The notes under the pieces are model-generated. The model was not told the origin of the DNA and made no database searches. It saw only the letters and a program-made list of their open reading frames with translations. Shown piece by piece: positions 40,532-51,621 of a DNA stretch of 64,000 bases (positions are counted from its first letter, which is position 1; the number at the start of each line of letters is the position of its first letter). The stretch spans positions 449,780-513,779 of the forward strand of contig MU006235.1 of the NCBI GenBank assembly GCA_010093685.1. Reading direction: 5' to 3'. A program made the translations under genes and the position numbers. The DNA comes from Ophiobolus disseminans (taxonomy: Eukaryota; Ascomycota; Dothideomycetes; Pleosporales; Phaeosphaeriaceae).

Positions 40532-41503
40532 TCAACAATCAACCCCAATCTGCGCCAACCACACCGGATCCAACGGATCCCTCATCTTCCCTAACGTACG
40601 ATAAACCCTCGCAACCAGCGCACCCCCGCCATGATCCGGCCACCTACTAATCGCGACCCTCGTACTACAGTACCTCGCGCTACAATAGATATCCATCGAA
40701 TTGCTCGCGCCGGGCGGCGCAAACAGCATTCCCATCGTATACGGCATCTTGAGCGTCGACGTCTCCATGACGCGGCGCATAAACGCCGAGTCCTCAGTGC
40801 GCATGTGCCGGCATATTTGCTCCGCCAGCTCCGCCATGTAGTCCTGTATGTCGAGGCGTGAGACCTCGCGCTCCTTGGGGAAGCGCTTGTGCATGGGTTT
40901 GCTTTTGTAGAAGACGGTGCCCGTCGTGGCGCAGCGGAAGATGCTGGGCTTCAGGCGGCAGGAGAAGTAGTTTGGCCAGGTGGAGCAGAGGCGGGGTGTG
41001 AATCTGCCTTTGTGGGAGAGGCTGTCTAAGATCTGGGTGTAGGAGATTTCTGTGTGTGGGCAGGGTTTGAAGGGGCTTGTGTGGCCTTTGCAGCGCCGGG
41101 TGTGTGCGTGGAGGGTGAGTTCTTGGGGTTGGAATTTAGAGCGTCGGTGTGGCTTGCGGCAGGAGGAGCAGAGGAGTTTTTTGGCATGGACATTTTCGGT
41201 GTCGGCGAGACGGAAGAAGCGGTCGTCTACTAGTCTGGCTTGGAGTTCCAATTTGTCGTGCCGACACGCCTTTGTCTTGCTTTGTCGATGAAGGCGCTGG
41301 ATGAGCGAGGCGAACCAGCGGCTGTATAGGCAGAGGCAAAGATGATCGGTCATTGATAAAAGCCCAAGTATCGTCAGAAGAAGCTCTGGGTGTAGCTTGT
41401 AGATTGGAGAGAATTCCACATTGTAGACTTCCATTGCGGTTGCGCGCTTGTTCGACTCGCCCCAACGCTTGAAGACCTTGGAGTTTGATAGTTTGTGCTT
41501 CAT
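40532..41503 (-). CDS. F-box-like protein with Cys motifs
   Basis: Single exon, 323 aa, start MKHKLSNSKVFKRWG; a start at Met23 (MEVYNVEFSPIYKLHPEL) would fit the F-box better. LHPELLLTILGLLSMTDHLCLCLYSRWF is F-box-like. LLCSSCRKPHRRSKFQPQEL and GHTSPFKPCPH are a Cys/His pattern often found after the F-box in filamentous-fungal proteins. The rest (about 150-323) is a mixed region ending QIGVDC. Likely a ubiquitin-ligase receptor; target unknown. Confidence 0.65.
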   Translation of the reverse strand: MKHKLSNSKVFKRWGESNKRATAMEVYNVEFSPIYKLHPELLLTILGLLSMTDHLCLCLYSRWFASLIQRLHRQSKTKACRHDKLELQARLVDDRFFRLADTENVHAKKLLCSSCRKPHRRSKFQPQELTLHAHTRRCKGHTSPFKPCPHTEISYTQILDSLSHKGRFTPRLCSTWPNYFSCRLKPSIFRCATTGTVFYKSKPMHKRFPKEREVSRLDIQDYMAELAEQICRHMRTEDSAFMRRVMETSTLKMPYTMGMLFAPPGASNSMDIYCSARYCSTRVAISRWPDHGGGALVARVYRTLGKMRDPLDPVWLAQIGVDC

Positions 41504-42599
41504 ATTCGTGCGCAGAAGATTTGAAGTTGGAACTCTTCTCCTCTCTCGCGAAGGGCTTGTCGAATCGCAATGCGGCGGGCCTTGGTAAATACAGCATCTT
41601 GTGAATCAAGGGATGGTCCTGAAGAGACGCCAGAAAATGCATGAAGAAATGACATGCTGAGACTCGCCTCGACCTTTTTATCGAGAACGCAAACTTTTCA
41701 CCTCTTCCGTTGCCATGAGTATTTCAGGGGGTGTAGAGCTAACAAGGCAGCCACCAGATGGCTGTGAATGTTAGTGTCAGTGAAGAAGGGATGAGGAACA
41801 TTGATCGGGTGAAAGGTTTGCTGGTGGTACAAATGGAAACAAAGTGTGGCTACTATCTCATACTGGCTGAATGTAAGTTTGGACAGACCCGACAAGTGTT
41901 CCTTTCTCTTCCCCGCAGAGGCCCAAGTTTTGAGCCATCACATAGTCGATCTTACCACACTTGTTCGATCATGCCCAACTGTAGTTTACAATTCGCGCCC
42001 TGCAAGAGCAATTCATACCAGTCGCCTTCGTCAACTATGTATTTTTTTTCCTTCGCAGACGGTACCTGGTCCTACATTTAAGGCTTGATTGCTCTAGGTG
42101 AAGAAAGGCTTAACCCCTTGTACCTACCTAGTGTCTAGCACTGGTTTGAAGCAGGGTAGTCTAAGGTCGACTGGGGTTTTAGGTGCGAAGGGTCCGTTTC
42201 CTAGAAATCCATGGTGCAGTGTGTATGCTAGGGCCACCGAACGCCCAGGACATGGTACACACATCGGTTGTTGAGGCATGGTACGTGTAGTCAAGAACTG
42301 GGTGGACGGCAATGAATGCAGAGGAACCCTAGTATTGAACGGACGGCGTATTGTCATAGTGTTGGAATCTTCAGCTATGTTTTTGTTGATGTGTTCGATG
42401 TCGTGTGCTCTCTCCCTTCCATCGATGACCGCATCGGCAAAACCCCGGCCCGCCCAAGCACGCGCCTCGATGATGAACATTTACAAAACTTTGGCAACTC
42501 CAACACCACACACCACCACATCGCCCCAAGACATCACGCACCTCCAAATCTCTCACGTACACCCTCGAATCTAATCAGAGCCACCACACACCCGCCAAA
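41504..42599. other. intergenic, promoters of the F-box-like and TOM22 genes
   Basis: 1.1 kb between divergent genes. ORFs here are short or antisense. The last ~100 bp before 42600 is a CA-rich leader of TOM22. Confidence 0.45.
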
Positions 42600-43141
42600 A
42601 TGGTCCAACTCACCGAAGTCCTCGACGAAGAATTTATCCGCGAGCAAGAAGGCCCCCACGACGAAGACGACTGGGACACCGATTCCGGTACATTATTACC
42701 TTCCCCACCCTCTCAGCCTTCCTCCATTAACCCTCACAGAATCCGACGATGAATCCATCGCCTCCGCGCCCCCCGACGAAACGCTCTACGACCGCATCAT
42801 CGCGCTGCAAGACATGATCCCCGCCTCGACACGGCGCAGCATAACCTCAAAAGTAAATACGACGTCCTCGTGGCTCAAGTCGGGGCTGTTCATGGGCGGC
42901 AAGACGCTCTGGGTCGTGAGCACGAGTGCGCTGTTGTTGGGCGTGCCGTGGGCGCTGGCGTATAGTGAGGAGCAGATGATTGTGGAGCAGGAGCGCGCGG
43001 AGATGATGGCGCAGAGGGCGCAGAATGAGGTATGTGAACGAGGGAATGGTAATGCGGGATTGGGGGCTAACGAGTGGATAGTTCATGGCTCCGGGTACAC
43101 CGACCCCGGGAGGGCCGCTGGGTGCGAAGCCGGCGTTGTAG
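42600..43141 (+). CDS. tom22: mitochondrial import receptor subunit TOM22
   Basis: Three exons, 42600-42687, 42740-43029, 43082-43141, give 145 aa. The acidic cytosolic N-terminus (MVQLTEVLDEEFIREQEGPHDEDDWDTD) binds presequences. ETLYDRIIALQDMIPASTRR and KSGLFMGGKTLWVVSTSALLLGVPWALAY contain the conserved linker and the tail-anchor helix (about 84-105). A short intermembrane-space tail follows. The length matches fungal Tom22. In the TOM complex it joins Tom40 pores and docks Tom20. Its 3' end faces the TOM40 gene 500 bp away on the opposite strand. Confidence 0.95.
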
Positions 43142-43639
43142 AGGAGAAGAAATCGAACCGATGGACCAGGATGCATGTTTGAGTATAGAAGGGCGCATGC
43201 ATGGTAACGAATACGAGTTCCATAGCGCAACGGCAGGGCACATGTCCATTCACGACACTGTATCATATTCTCGACTCTTCCAACAAACTTGTCGCACACA
43301 TCACAACTTCCATCTACCCATTTACAGTAATTTTTGATGCTCACGCTATGCTGTAATATGTACAAAACGTGCAGTCGTGTGTAACACCGCACTTCATCTG
43401 ACCGTCATGTCTACCAGAAGCCGTAGCCCATTACATTTCAACACAAAATGCGCCTTTTGCAAGCTCGAATTGACGTTACATCTACCCAATCGCCGGATAT
43501 CGTGAGAGGAAAGACGGGGGCGACGCTGGCCATCGCACGCACAAGTGTGCCTCGCTCGCTCGGATCCAGGGGAAAGGTGGTAATACAGCGAAGAGAAGAG
43601 TCATGAGATTATAGTCGGTACAGGAGGGAGGGGAGACTT
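43142..43639. other. convergent 3' region of TOM22 and TOM40
   Basis: 498 bp shared 3' flank. No gene seen; it should hold both poly(A) regions. Confidence 0.5.
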
Positions 43640-44844
43640 TTAGAATGGGATGGCGCCCGCGGACATGGCGGCGCCAGACTGTTCTTGTTGCTCCATTACT
43701 GCCTCGTCGGCGGCTTCTATCGCGACGGCAAGACCGAGTTTGGCGGCGTTCTGAGCATATTAGTATAGTTCAACTTGCTTCATAGCCGGACTATGCATAC
43801 CTGCTTGTGGTCGATCTCACCCGAAAAGGTGACCCTGATCGGCGGCGCAATCATCTTCTCCAGCAGACACGAGACCTTGCCCTGGTTGTCGATTTGCGCC
43901 CGGAAAGACGACTGACGGAAGTCGTACTTGGCACCAATGGTGACGTTGCCCTCCTTCTGTGGGCCAGCCATGGGCCCCCCAGGTCCGATACCGGCAAACG
44001 CAAGGTTGCAGTTGATTCCGGTCTCAACCTTGTCGGTCAACCTGCGCCAGTATGAAGCCTCCAACACACCGCGATCTGGGATGATCTGGCCGCATGCCAT
44101 CCAGTCGATGGCCCTGTATCGCGCCGCATACGATACGTTCAGTTCTGGCGGGTATGCCGTAGCGGGGCGGCTCCAGAAAGCGTCAATGCCGAGTGAAAGC
44201 CTTGGGGTGACTGCCTGCAGGTAGCTTGCCATGAGCATGCCTGTTACGCCGCCGTCGAGTACAGATGGATTGACAGCCTTTAGCGAAGCAGAGAAGTCGG
44301 CACCGGTGTAGTCGTTCTCGAGCGAAACCATGTTGCCTTGGGATGTGAGCTGTACGGCCGTCTTGGTTACAAATGCAGACGTCCAGCGCCAGTTGAAGCG
44401 ACCAGAGAACTGTAGGTCATTGTCGAGGTTGCCTTGCATAAACACCTGGCAGCTGTCAGATCGGAAGCGACACACGAGCATATATCAACGAACCCTAGGT
44501 GACCCATATAGAACCATGTAGGAATACGGCGGCTGCAGCTGCGATCCCATAGACAGCGAGTGTGCGACCTGGAATAGCGGCGCGGCGCTGAAGGCCTTTG
44601 TGAGCTCGGCGCGCAGGCCTGAGAAGCTCGAGTTGTTTAGGAAGACATCGCGCTGCACCTCCCGCGCAATACCCTCGACTGTACCGGGATTAGCCAGGCC
44701 CAATGCCTCTCTCCGCTCCTGGAATGCCGAGTATGCATTGAGGGCTTGTGCAAAGGGGCCCGTGTGTGCGGTGTGTGGGTGGGTGATGATGCCTCCAATA
44801 GCTTGCTCCTTCGTCGGGTTGAGATCCATGGCGGCGGCAGACAT
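43640..44844 (-). CDS. tom40: mitochondrial import channel TOM40
   Basis: Three exons, 44844-44494, 44445-43801, 43750-43640, give 368 aa. It is the beta-barrel pore of the outer-membrane translocase. The N-terminal segment (NPGTVEGIAREVQRDVFLNNSSFSGLRAELTKAFS) is the conserved Tom40 start. VFMQGNLDNDLQFSGRFNWRW and the later WMACGQIIPDRGVLEASYWRRLTDKVETG are barrel strands. The C-terminus reads NAAKLGLAVAIEAADEAVMEQQ...AIPF. Intron 1 has a weak-looking donor (GTTCGT), but the junction SPR/VFMQGNLD is what the family needs. Convergent with TOM22. Confidence 0.95.
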
Positions 44845-45399
44845 GGTCGGGCGCTGGTAAGTGGCTTCTCCAAGGGCTAATAAAGCTGCACGGTGAGGAT
44901 GCGATGGCAGCTGCTAGGGCGGACTTTCCCAGATGCGCGATGATGCGTTGGTGCTCGATGTGATGCTAACTCGCGAACAATTTCTCTGGGATGTGATGAC
45001 ATAATGCACCGGACTAACCCGCAAGCCGATAATTTCCCGCGACTTCCCCAGCGATAAGATATGAAGCCCGTTTGACCTTGCTTTTTGGTCAAGGCCCGTC
45101 TAAGACCGCCCAACTCCTCACGGCACCGTCTATCCTCATACCCTCTCGCGACACTGCCTGCTTCGGTGTGGGTCTCTAACGGTTACTGCTCGCCTAACGC
45201 CGCGCTTGTCACGACAGCGCTCGGCAAACATATATATATCACGCCGAAACCCTGCTCCCCAAGGTGTAACACGGTTACTCAATCAGCATCGAACCACACA
45301 ATTGCTCCCACGTCCCGTAGATTAAATTTCTCAAACGGCCTTTCCTTCTTCCCCTTCTCTACATATTCTTCCATAGAACTATAGACCTAATTCGCAATA
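44845..45399. promoter_or_regulatory. divergent promoter between TOM40 and the phosphofructokinase-2-type gene
   Basis: 555 bp. A TATATATAT tract at about 45230-45239 lies 160 bp upstream of the plus-strand ATG. The leader before 45400 is CT-rich. Confidence 0.45.
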
Positions 45400-47187
45400 A
45401 TGGATACCCTACTGTAAGTTCTAACCCTCACCCAGTGGTAGAGTGAATGCTCAGCGCTGGATTGCTTCCTTTGCCACAATCCTGACTCACAGTTTTCAGC
45501 ACAGCAGAGATATACGCAAACTCGCCCCGCTTCCGGCGGCGGTCGAGTACTTTTGTTGATGCAATTCACGACCTTCCGGAGAAAGAGGAAATGGCACCTG
45601 CTCAACTCTACAGCACAGAATCCGGTCGACTATTCCACTCTGGACGAATCGTCATTGCCACTGTTGGCCTGCCAGCTCGAGGCAAAACTCACACCTCTGT
45701 CGCAGTAGCACGCTACCTGAGATGGCTTGGTGTCAAGACGCATGTGTTTCATTTAGGTGACTACCGTCGCGCAACTCTTGGCCCTGGAAAGGATGTTCCC
45801 GAGGACTACTTCTTCCTCAATGCGGCTCCACAGTCCGTACTGCTCCGAAACAAGATCCTGAAGAAGTGCCGTGAGGACATCTACCACTTTCTTGAGCATG
45901 ACAAGGGTCAAGTGGCCATCTACGACGCCGTGAATGCGATCACGCAAGGACGTAGGTCGCTCGCTAAGGAATTTGCGAAGAACGGCATTCAGACCATCTT
46001 CATCGAGTCGCATTGTACGGACGAGCGCATCATCCAGGAGAACGTCCGTCGTGTCAAGATTGGCTCACCGGATTACATCGGCTGGAATGACGAGGATGCG
46101 GTACAAGACTACCTCGCACGGATCAACGCACGGATACCGCACTTCGAGACCATGGAGGAGCCTGACCTGCACTGGATCAAGATGATCAATGCTGGCGAGC
46201 GCGTGGTGGTCAACAACTGCGCGTTCGGTTATCTGTCACAACGAATCGTGTTCTACCTTCTGAATCTGCACATCAAGTCGCGGCAGACATACTTCGCCCG
46301 TGCTGGGACCACGCGTGACGAGGACTCGTACAAAGCCGATGCCAACCTGTCCGACGGGGGCCGTGACTATGCGAAGAAGATGAGCGAGACGCTTCTGAAG
46401 TATCGCGAAGAGGAGAAGCAGAAGCTAGCCGACCAAGGTGCACCTGATGCTGCCTTGAAACCCCTGACCATCTGGACTTCGACTCGAAGACGTACAGTCC
46501 AGACCTCCGAACACCTTGCAAACATGGGCTATCGCGTAAGGCAACGATCGCAGATGAGTCAAATGAATCCTGGTGTCTGCGAGAAAATGTCCGAATCGAA
46601 GATTCGACAAGAGTTCCCAGATGAGGTCAAGAAGCACGAGGCCGATCCGTACCACCATCGGTACCCGCGGGCTGAAGTAAGAGGCCGACAGTACAAAAGT
46701 TGGCCTGGCCGCTAACATAAGACAGTCGTACCATGATCTTGCAGTGCGTATGGAGCCTATCATTCTCGAGCTCGAGCGCGAAGAGAATGACCTTCTCATC
46801 ATTGCACATGAGTCCGTCCTACGCGTGCTGTATGGGTATCTAATGGCATGTAATGCGGCCGACATACCCAAGCTCGAGTTCCCACGGGACGAAATCATTG
46901 AGGTGAGCACCCCACTCTCTACTCGACTAGGAAGAGTGATGCTGACTGTGGACCAGATTATACCCTCGAGCTACAACAACGTGGCAAAACGAATTAAGAT
47001 ACCTGAGCTTCCCGACAGCATGGTCCCCGGTAGTCCCGAGGATATCCAGATGCCTGTTCCCCCCAGCGGTGCCGTAAGTCCTTTGGGGATTGTAACTCCG
47101 CAAGCGGGTTCGGGCACTGCTACTCCGCAGCAAAATCCGTCGCAGCCTTTGAATCTGAAGAAGACGCATATTAACCCGTCTGCTTGA
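45400..47187 (+). CDS. 6-phosphofructo-2-kinase with altered bisphosphatase site
   Basis: Four exons, 45400-45413, 45500-46676, 46726-46902, 46957-47187, give 532 aa. The first exon encodes only MDTL plus two bases. The kinase domain has the P-loop GLPARGKT (61-68), HLGDYRR, and KIGSPDYIG. The bisphosphatase-like domain starts at the usual RHG position but reads YFARAGTTRDED: the phosphohistidine His is Ala (residue 273; codon 46302-46304). A later IIAHESVLRVLYGY is kept. So the enzyme should make fructose-2,6-bisphosphate and have little or no bisphosphatase activity, as in yeast Pfk26, whose His is also replaced. The last intron (54 bp) leaves the frame open if retained, but splicing restores EIIPSSYNNVAKRI. 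Tail Pro/Ser-rich. Confidence 0.9.
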
Positions 47188-50100
47188 GTAGGCCCGCTAT
47201 CGATATGGTATGACGTACGACAATGAACGGGCCAGTCAGCAGACAGAACTATTTTATCTCGATGGTTGAAGATTGTCATATTGCTTTGTTTGTACATGAT
47301 TGGATAAAGGTGTAGGGCGCCCTGCGATACACGATGAATTTGTAGACGGTGGGTGTGGTTTGTAGCACTTCATATCCTCTATAACGACATTCCTATCCTG
47401 ACTATTCAATGCATCCGCGTTCAGTGTCTTGCCCCTTTGATCTTCTTTTGCAGCGCTTGCTTACTTTCACGACGCCCATAAGCATCTTCTCTGACTCGAT
47501 ATTGCAAGGTAAGTCATCCATAAGAACCGGGTATTAACATCTTGCCAGATACGGTAACGACATCGAGAATCGCATCATTCGGACGTCGCAAACACCCTCA
47601 TGCCTCGGCATATTTGTAAGCATGAACAAACGCATGGCAGCCTCAGAGTCACGTGATGGCCTTCGATTAATATATAAACTTGCTGCATCCGTCACCATTA
47701 CTTCTACTCATCGCACAACAGTGTCTTCTATATACAGAAAGAGGACGGCTTACGGGCTATGTGCTCGCGAGTCCTCGTCTGTGCCCCTTCGGATCGTTCC
47801 AAAATGCACTCCATAGACTGTTCATGTCTTTTCCCCGGCTTTGGGAGCTCAACAGACTCCGATGGAAACGGATAGTGTCAATCTCATGGCCCACGATCTC
47901 GAATATTGAGCAGGATGTCGTCCGATGGGATTGCTTTGCGCTGTCCAAAATCAGAGAATCGAGAGCCTCATGTCTGTTTTCTGGCTTTTTGCGACTAGCA
48001 AGGATTGCTGAACGTATATGGATCTCGTGTTCCAAAAATGACCAGGAACCCAACCATTTGTCCTCGGGCTTCTTCGCTGCTCAAAAATCCGTAGCAGCTG
48101 CCATATATGGCATTGTGCGTCGCTTGACAAGACCACGTCCAACACCAGCCATGGTTTAATCTCGGAATTCGGAGCTTGGAATAGTTAAGACACGCGTCGG
48201 CGCCTCTGCTTCTCCTCCTCATCAACTCGCTTCATGTTGGGGAAATCTCAAAAAAGAACAAAACCAAGTACTATTGGAACAAAGTCCCTCTAGTAGTATG
48301 ACTACCATAGATGACCTAGTAAGGAGAGGGACGAGGCGGGGTGGCTGCAACGTATTGTATTGACTATTGTGTTGTACTGTTTTTCCAGCTCGTCTAAACA
48401 GTATCGAGGACGTTACAGTGGGGCTGTTCCTCCACGTACGGCAAGTACCGCGAGCCTACCTTCCACCAACCCAGACTAAACCCACATATTCTCAACAAGT
48501 ACTCAGAAAATACGGCCTTCGACCAGTCTAGAGCACGGATACGGAAGACCTACGGTCAATATAGAATGGAGTTGAGCGATGCCGTCTTCGTCCTTCTACT
48601 TAACACAACCTTGGAAATATCTCGACCAAAAAAAGGAAGTTCTCTGGCAAGGCGTTGAGAGCCTCGAGAAACTCCGACGAAAGCGAGGCATGGAGATCAA
48701 AACCTTGAAAACATCTTATTATGGTTTGTGTGCATATGGCAAAAGTTAGCAGGGGATAACCTATGTGCTTCCTTGGTCCCACAATGGAAATAAGTCTATG
48801 CGAATTGCTCAAACACATGTGCATTGGGAAAGAAGCACTTGTCAATCATCGTACATATTGGACAGTCTTTCGATTCGAAAATACACCGCCAAGTTTTCGC
48901 GGTTTCATTACGAGAAAGCACATGGGCTCTCAACATCTTGATCTCAGTGTGCACTCAAGAGAGAAACATGCACGAAGAGAAACACGTATTTCAAGAGCGC
49001 GAGAGCACTGCTGGCAACCATGATAGTAGGAGGTTTTCGTTTAAGTCCAAATGCTAGGAGATGTTGCAAAGGGTAGAAAGGATGGCCTGTTAGGACAGTT
49101 AATGGTGCCTATCAAATCCGGAGACCAGTGTCAAAGCAGCACGCTTCATATGACATTCAAAAGGTCTTTTCACTGGGAGAGTCATGTAGGTGTTCTGCTG
49201 CCGATTGAGCGGAAACATAGGATATCTGTCTTGTCGCTGGCAATGTTTTGCGATGTTGAACAATCGCGAGAAGCACATAACAATAAGAACACCATGATCT
49301 TGGCAGCCATTCACTTCCTTGTTGGACGTTTTAGAAGGACAGGATGAGAGGTGGGTAATAGTCTTAAAATCCAAGGTACGAGCCGTGTTATATAGACCTT
49401 ATGTAGGTGGTTGACTGCACATGTGGTGATTGAGCTGATTCTTATTCGATAACGTCATGTGCAAGCGGTCAGAAAGTAACTTGCAGTAGTTTAGAACTTC
49501 AAGCAGTCGGTCCTCATGTAGCCTTGCGATGTATGGTTTGGGACACAACATGCATTGTCTTGTATCTTGTTTCAGTAACCACGGAGATGGGTTAATACGG
49601 GAATGATGTCGAAGAAAGAGCTCAAGAAATATATACTCCGAGTAGAAGCGTAGAAACTAAACATGATGAGAATTTCCAGGCTTTTGGTGAATGGCTCAGC
49701 ACGCAGGCAACCATAGGATGATCCAGTGTGGTTTCGGAAATTTGGAAAGGGCAGATCCATAAATTGCAATCCTCAGTAATTTTGGAGAAAGCATATTCTC
49801 CATGTCTTGAGTTCTCTGGAGGTCAATTCAAGACTTAAGTAGTCGAGAGAAGCGCAACTAGCGAGATTTGCACTACTAATGTGCGACTCGGACATCCGAA
49901 GCGTTTGACGTCTTTTCAATCCATAGGGTTATCTTCAATCTTCTAAGTCATTCCTTATAGACACAGTCCAACTGCGCACATGCATTTCTTTCGGTATGAC
50001 TTTGAAAGAGGACATCGAGCCACGCCATTAGCGTCTATACAACACTATGACCGTAGAGTGAGTAAAGAGTGCGGTTGTCTAAGAGCGCAGAGGATTTATA

Positions 50101-51048
50101 TACCATTTCCAGGTAGAATCGACACATCCCTCTCCTGGCCCGATGTTTTGGTCCTTGAATGACGACGTCAGACATTTGATGTAGGCCTTCAGGTTTTGGA
50201 GAGCGAAAGACTTAAACAACATCCAGATGGATTTCGTTGGTTTGAACAGCCACCGGCCAGTGTGTCCACAATTTTGAGAACTATCCGGTGATGCGGTAGG
50301 TGATGTTGGATAGGTATTGAACGAGAGCCGAAAGTAGTATATATACCCACATAGTACTAGCGTGCAGACGCACCATAGTCCGACCTTCATCTTGTTTCTA
50401 GTGTTTCGGCGAATTCATGCATGACCCTGACCACAACCTTTCGTCATTCAATGCTGCGAGGCCCAACCGGACGCCGCATACGCGTGTCTTCTTGTGCATT
50501 TTCTCAGTGTCCAATCCATCCGCCTTTTGTTTCAGACTTTTGGACTCTCAAGGACAACAACATGATATCCTCAGCGTATAGTTTACTCTCGATCGCGCCA
50601 TGTCGAAGAGACATATGTCCTTCTTTCTCTGGGATCTCTGAGCTTCGCTAGATGCGGCGGCGGACATAGAGCGGCAGTCAACTCGGTCGACTTCTCATCG
50701 TAGGAATGTTGAAGCCCTTTGTATACGCCTTCCTCAGAACCAGCCATGCACAATGGTCATGGAAGCTTTGGTAGAGCGACAAGGCGCACAGCGGAAAGAG
50801 AACATCAACCCAAAGTCGCCCACTTTTGATATAGTAGTCTTCTCAGCTCGGGAGAAGCCATGAACATTTGGCGTCGCTGTTTTCAGGCTCACTCCAGAAA
50901 TCATAGATTGCTGCCTGCCTGGTTTCGGTTCGAGGGCCGTGGTAGTCTAACGCACATCGCGCTGTTGGTGTTCCTTTTGGACTTCACATACATCCGGGGT
51001 GTGAGCTTTTTGGAGAAGACACAAGGAAGCGTGATGATAGACGAGGTA
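47188..51048. other. 3.9-kb gene-poor region
   Basis: No ORF above about 160 codons and no recognised protein. TATA-like tracts recur (about 47670, 49385, 49627, 50088, 50336), suggesting several small transcription units or relics. One small ORF (50079-50390) is listed separately. No inverted or direct repeat ends found by eye. Confidence 0.4.
50079..50390 (-). CDS. weak 103-aa ORF with hydrophobic start
   Basis: True ATG; the first ~20 residues (MKVGLWCVCTLVLCGYIYYF) could be a signal peptide or membrane anchor. The remainder has several Cys and Trp residues and ends WKWYINPLRS. No TATA element on its strand. Possibly a small secreted or membrane protein, possibly chance. Confidence 0.28.
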   Translation of the reverse strand: MKVGLWCVCTLVLCGYIYYFRLSFNTYPTSPTASPDSSQNCGHTGRWLFKPTKSIWMLFKSFALQNLKAYIKCLTSSFKDQNIGPGEGCVDSTWKWYINPLRS

Positions 51049-51309
51049 TCAAGTCGAGGGCGGAGTAATATTTATGCCTCCTCCCGCCGCAATACATAGA
51101 CATGTCTTCTTTTGCTCTTCGGAAACGACGTGCCGTCCATGTGTGCTGATGTGGCTTGTTCGGGCTCGGTGGACGGAAGCGTCACCCGGTGCTCTCTTGG
51201 TTTCCGCTCGCGCCGAGCAGCGAACATGTGAGTTTCTGCATGCGTTTTCGCGAAAGATCCAGACATTCGGCATGCATATTGTATCTTGGTCGCGGATTCT
51301 GGACTTCAT
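51049..51309 (-). CDS. possible 86-aa protein with TATA-type promoter, unrecognised
   Basis: The ATG at 51309 opens MKSRIRDQDTICMPNVW, then CSARAETKRAPGDAS and a Gly-rich end (CLCIAAGGGINITPPST). On the minus strand GGTATAAATACTGC lies about 85 bp upstream, followed by a CT-rich leader (CTTCCTCTCGAACCATCC), a common strong fungal core-promoter pattern. No family recognised; the promoter is the best evidence. Confidence 0.33.
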   Translation of the reverse strand: MKSRIRDQDTICMPNVWIFRENACRNSHVRCSARAETKRAPGDASVHRARTSHISTHGRHVVSEEQKKTCLCIAAGGGINITPPST

Positions 51310-51621
51310 CGATTGTTTCCTCAAATGTTTTGAAAGGAGGAAGAGTCGTTGTGTGATGAAGGAAGGATGGTTCGAGAGGAAGGCAGAGCAGTATTTATAC
51401 CTTGTCGGAGATTGAGACAATGAAATAAACAGACATGAACACATCGTCGCGTTATAATTGGGATTTGTGACTTCTTCGAAATCCATATACAAATACGTAC
51501 ATGTACATAATGAATGCCGGCATCGATGCAGACCGCGGCTGCTAGGCCGTGCGCGTGCGATGAACACATTGTGTCGACATCCAGGACTCCATACCACACG
51601 TTCAGCTGTATTTCGTCGTCC
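51310..51621. other. intergenic, promoter of the small ORF
   Basis: 312 bp holding the TATA element and CT-rich leader described for the ORF at 51049-51309, and the 3' end region of the next gene. Confidence 0.4.

Noticed and set aside
41136..41642. 168-aa minus-strand ORF
   Set aside because: Overlaps the F-box-like gene in another frame and is mostly its 5' region.
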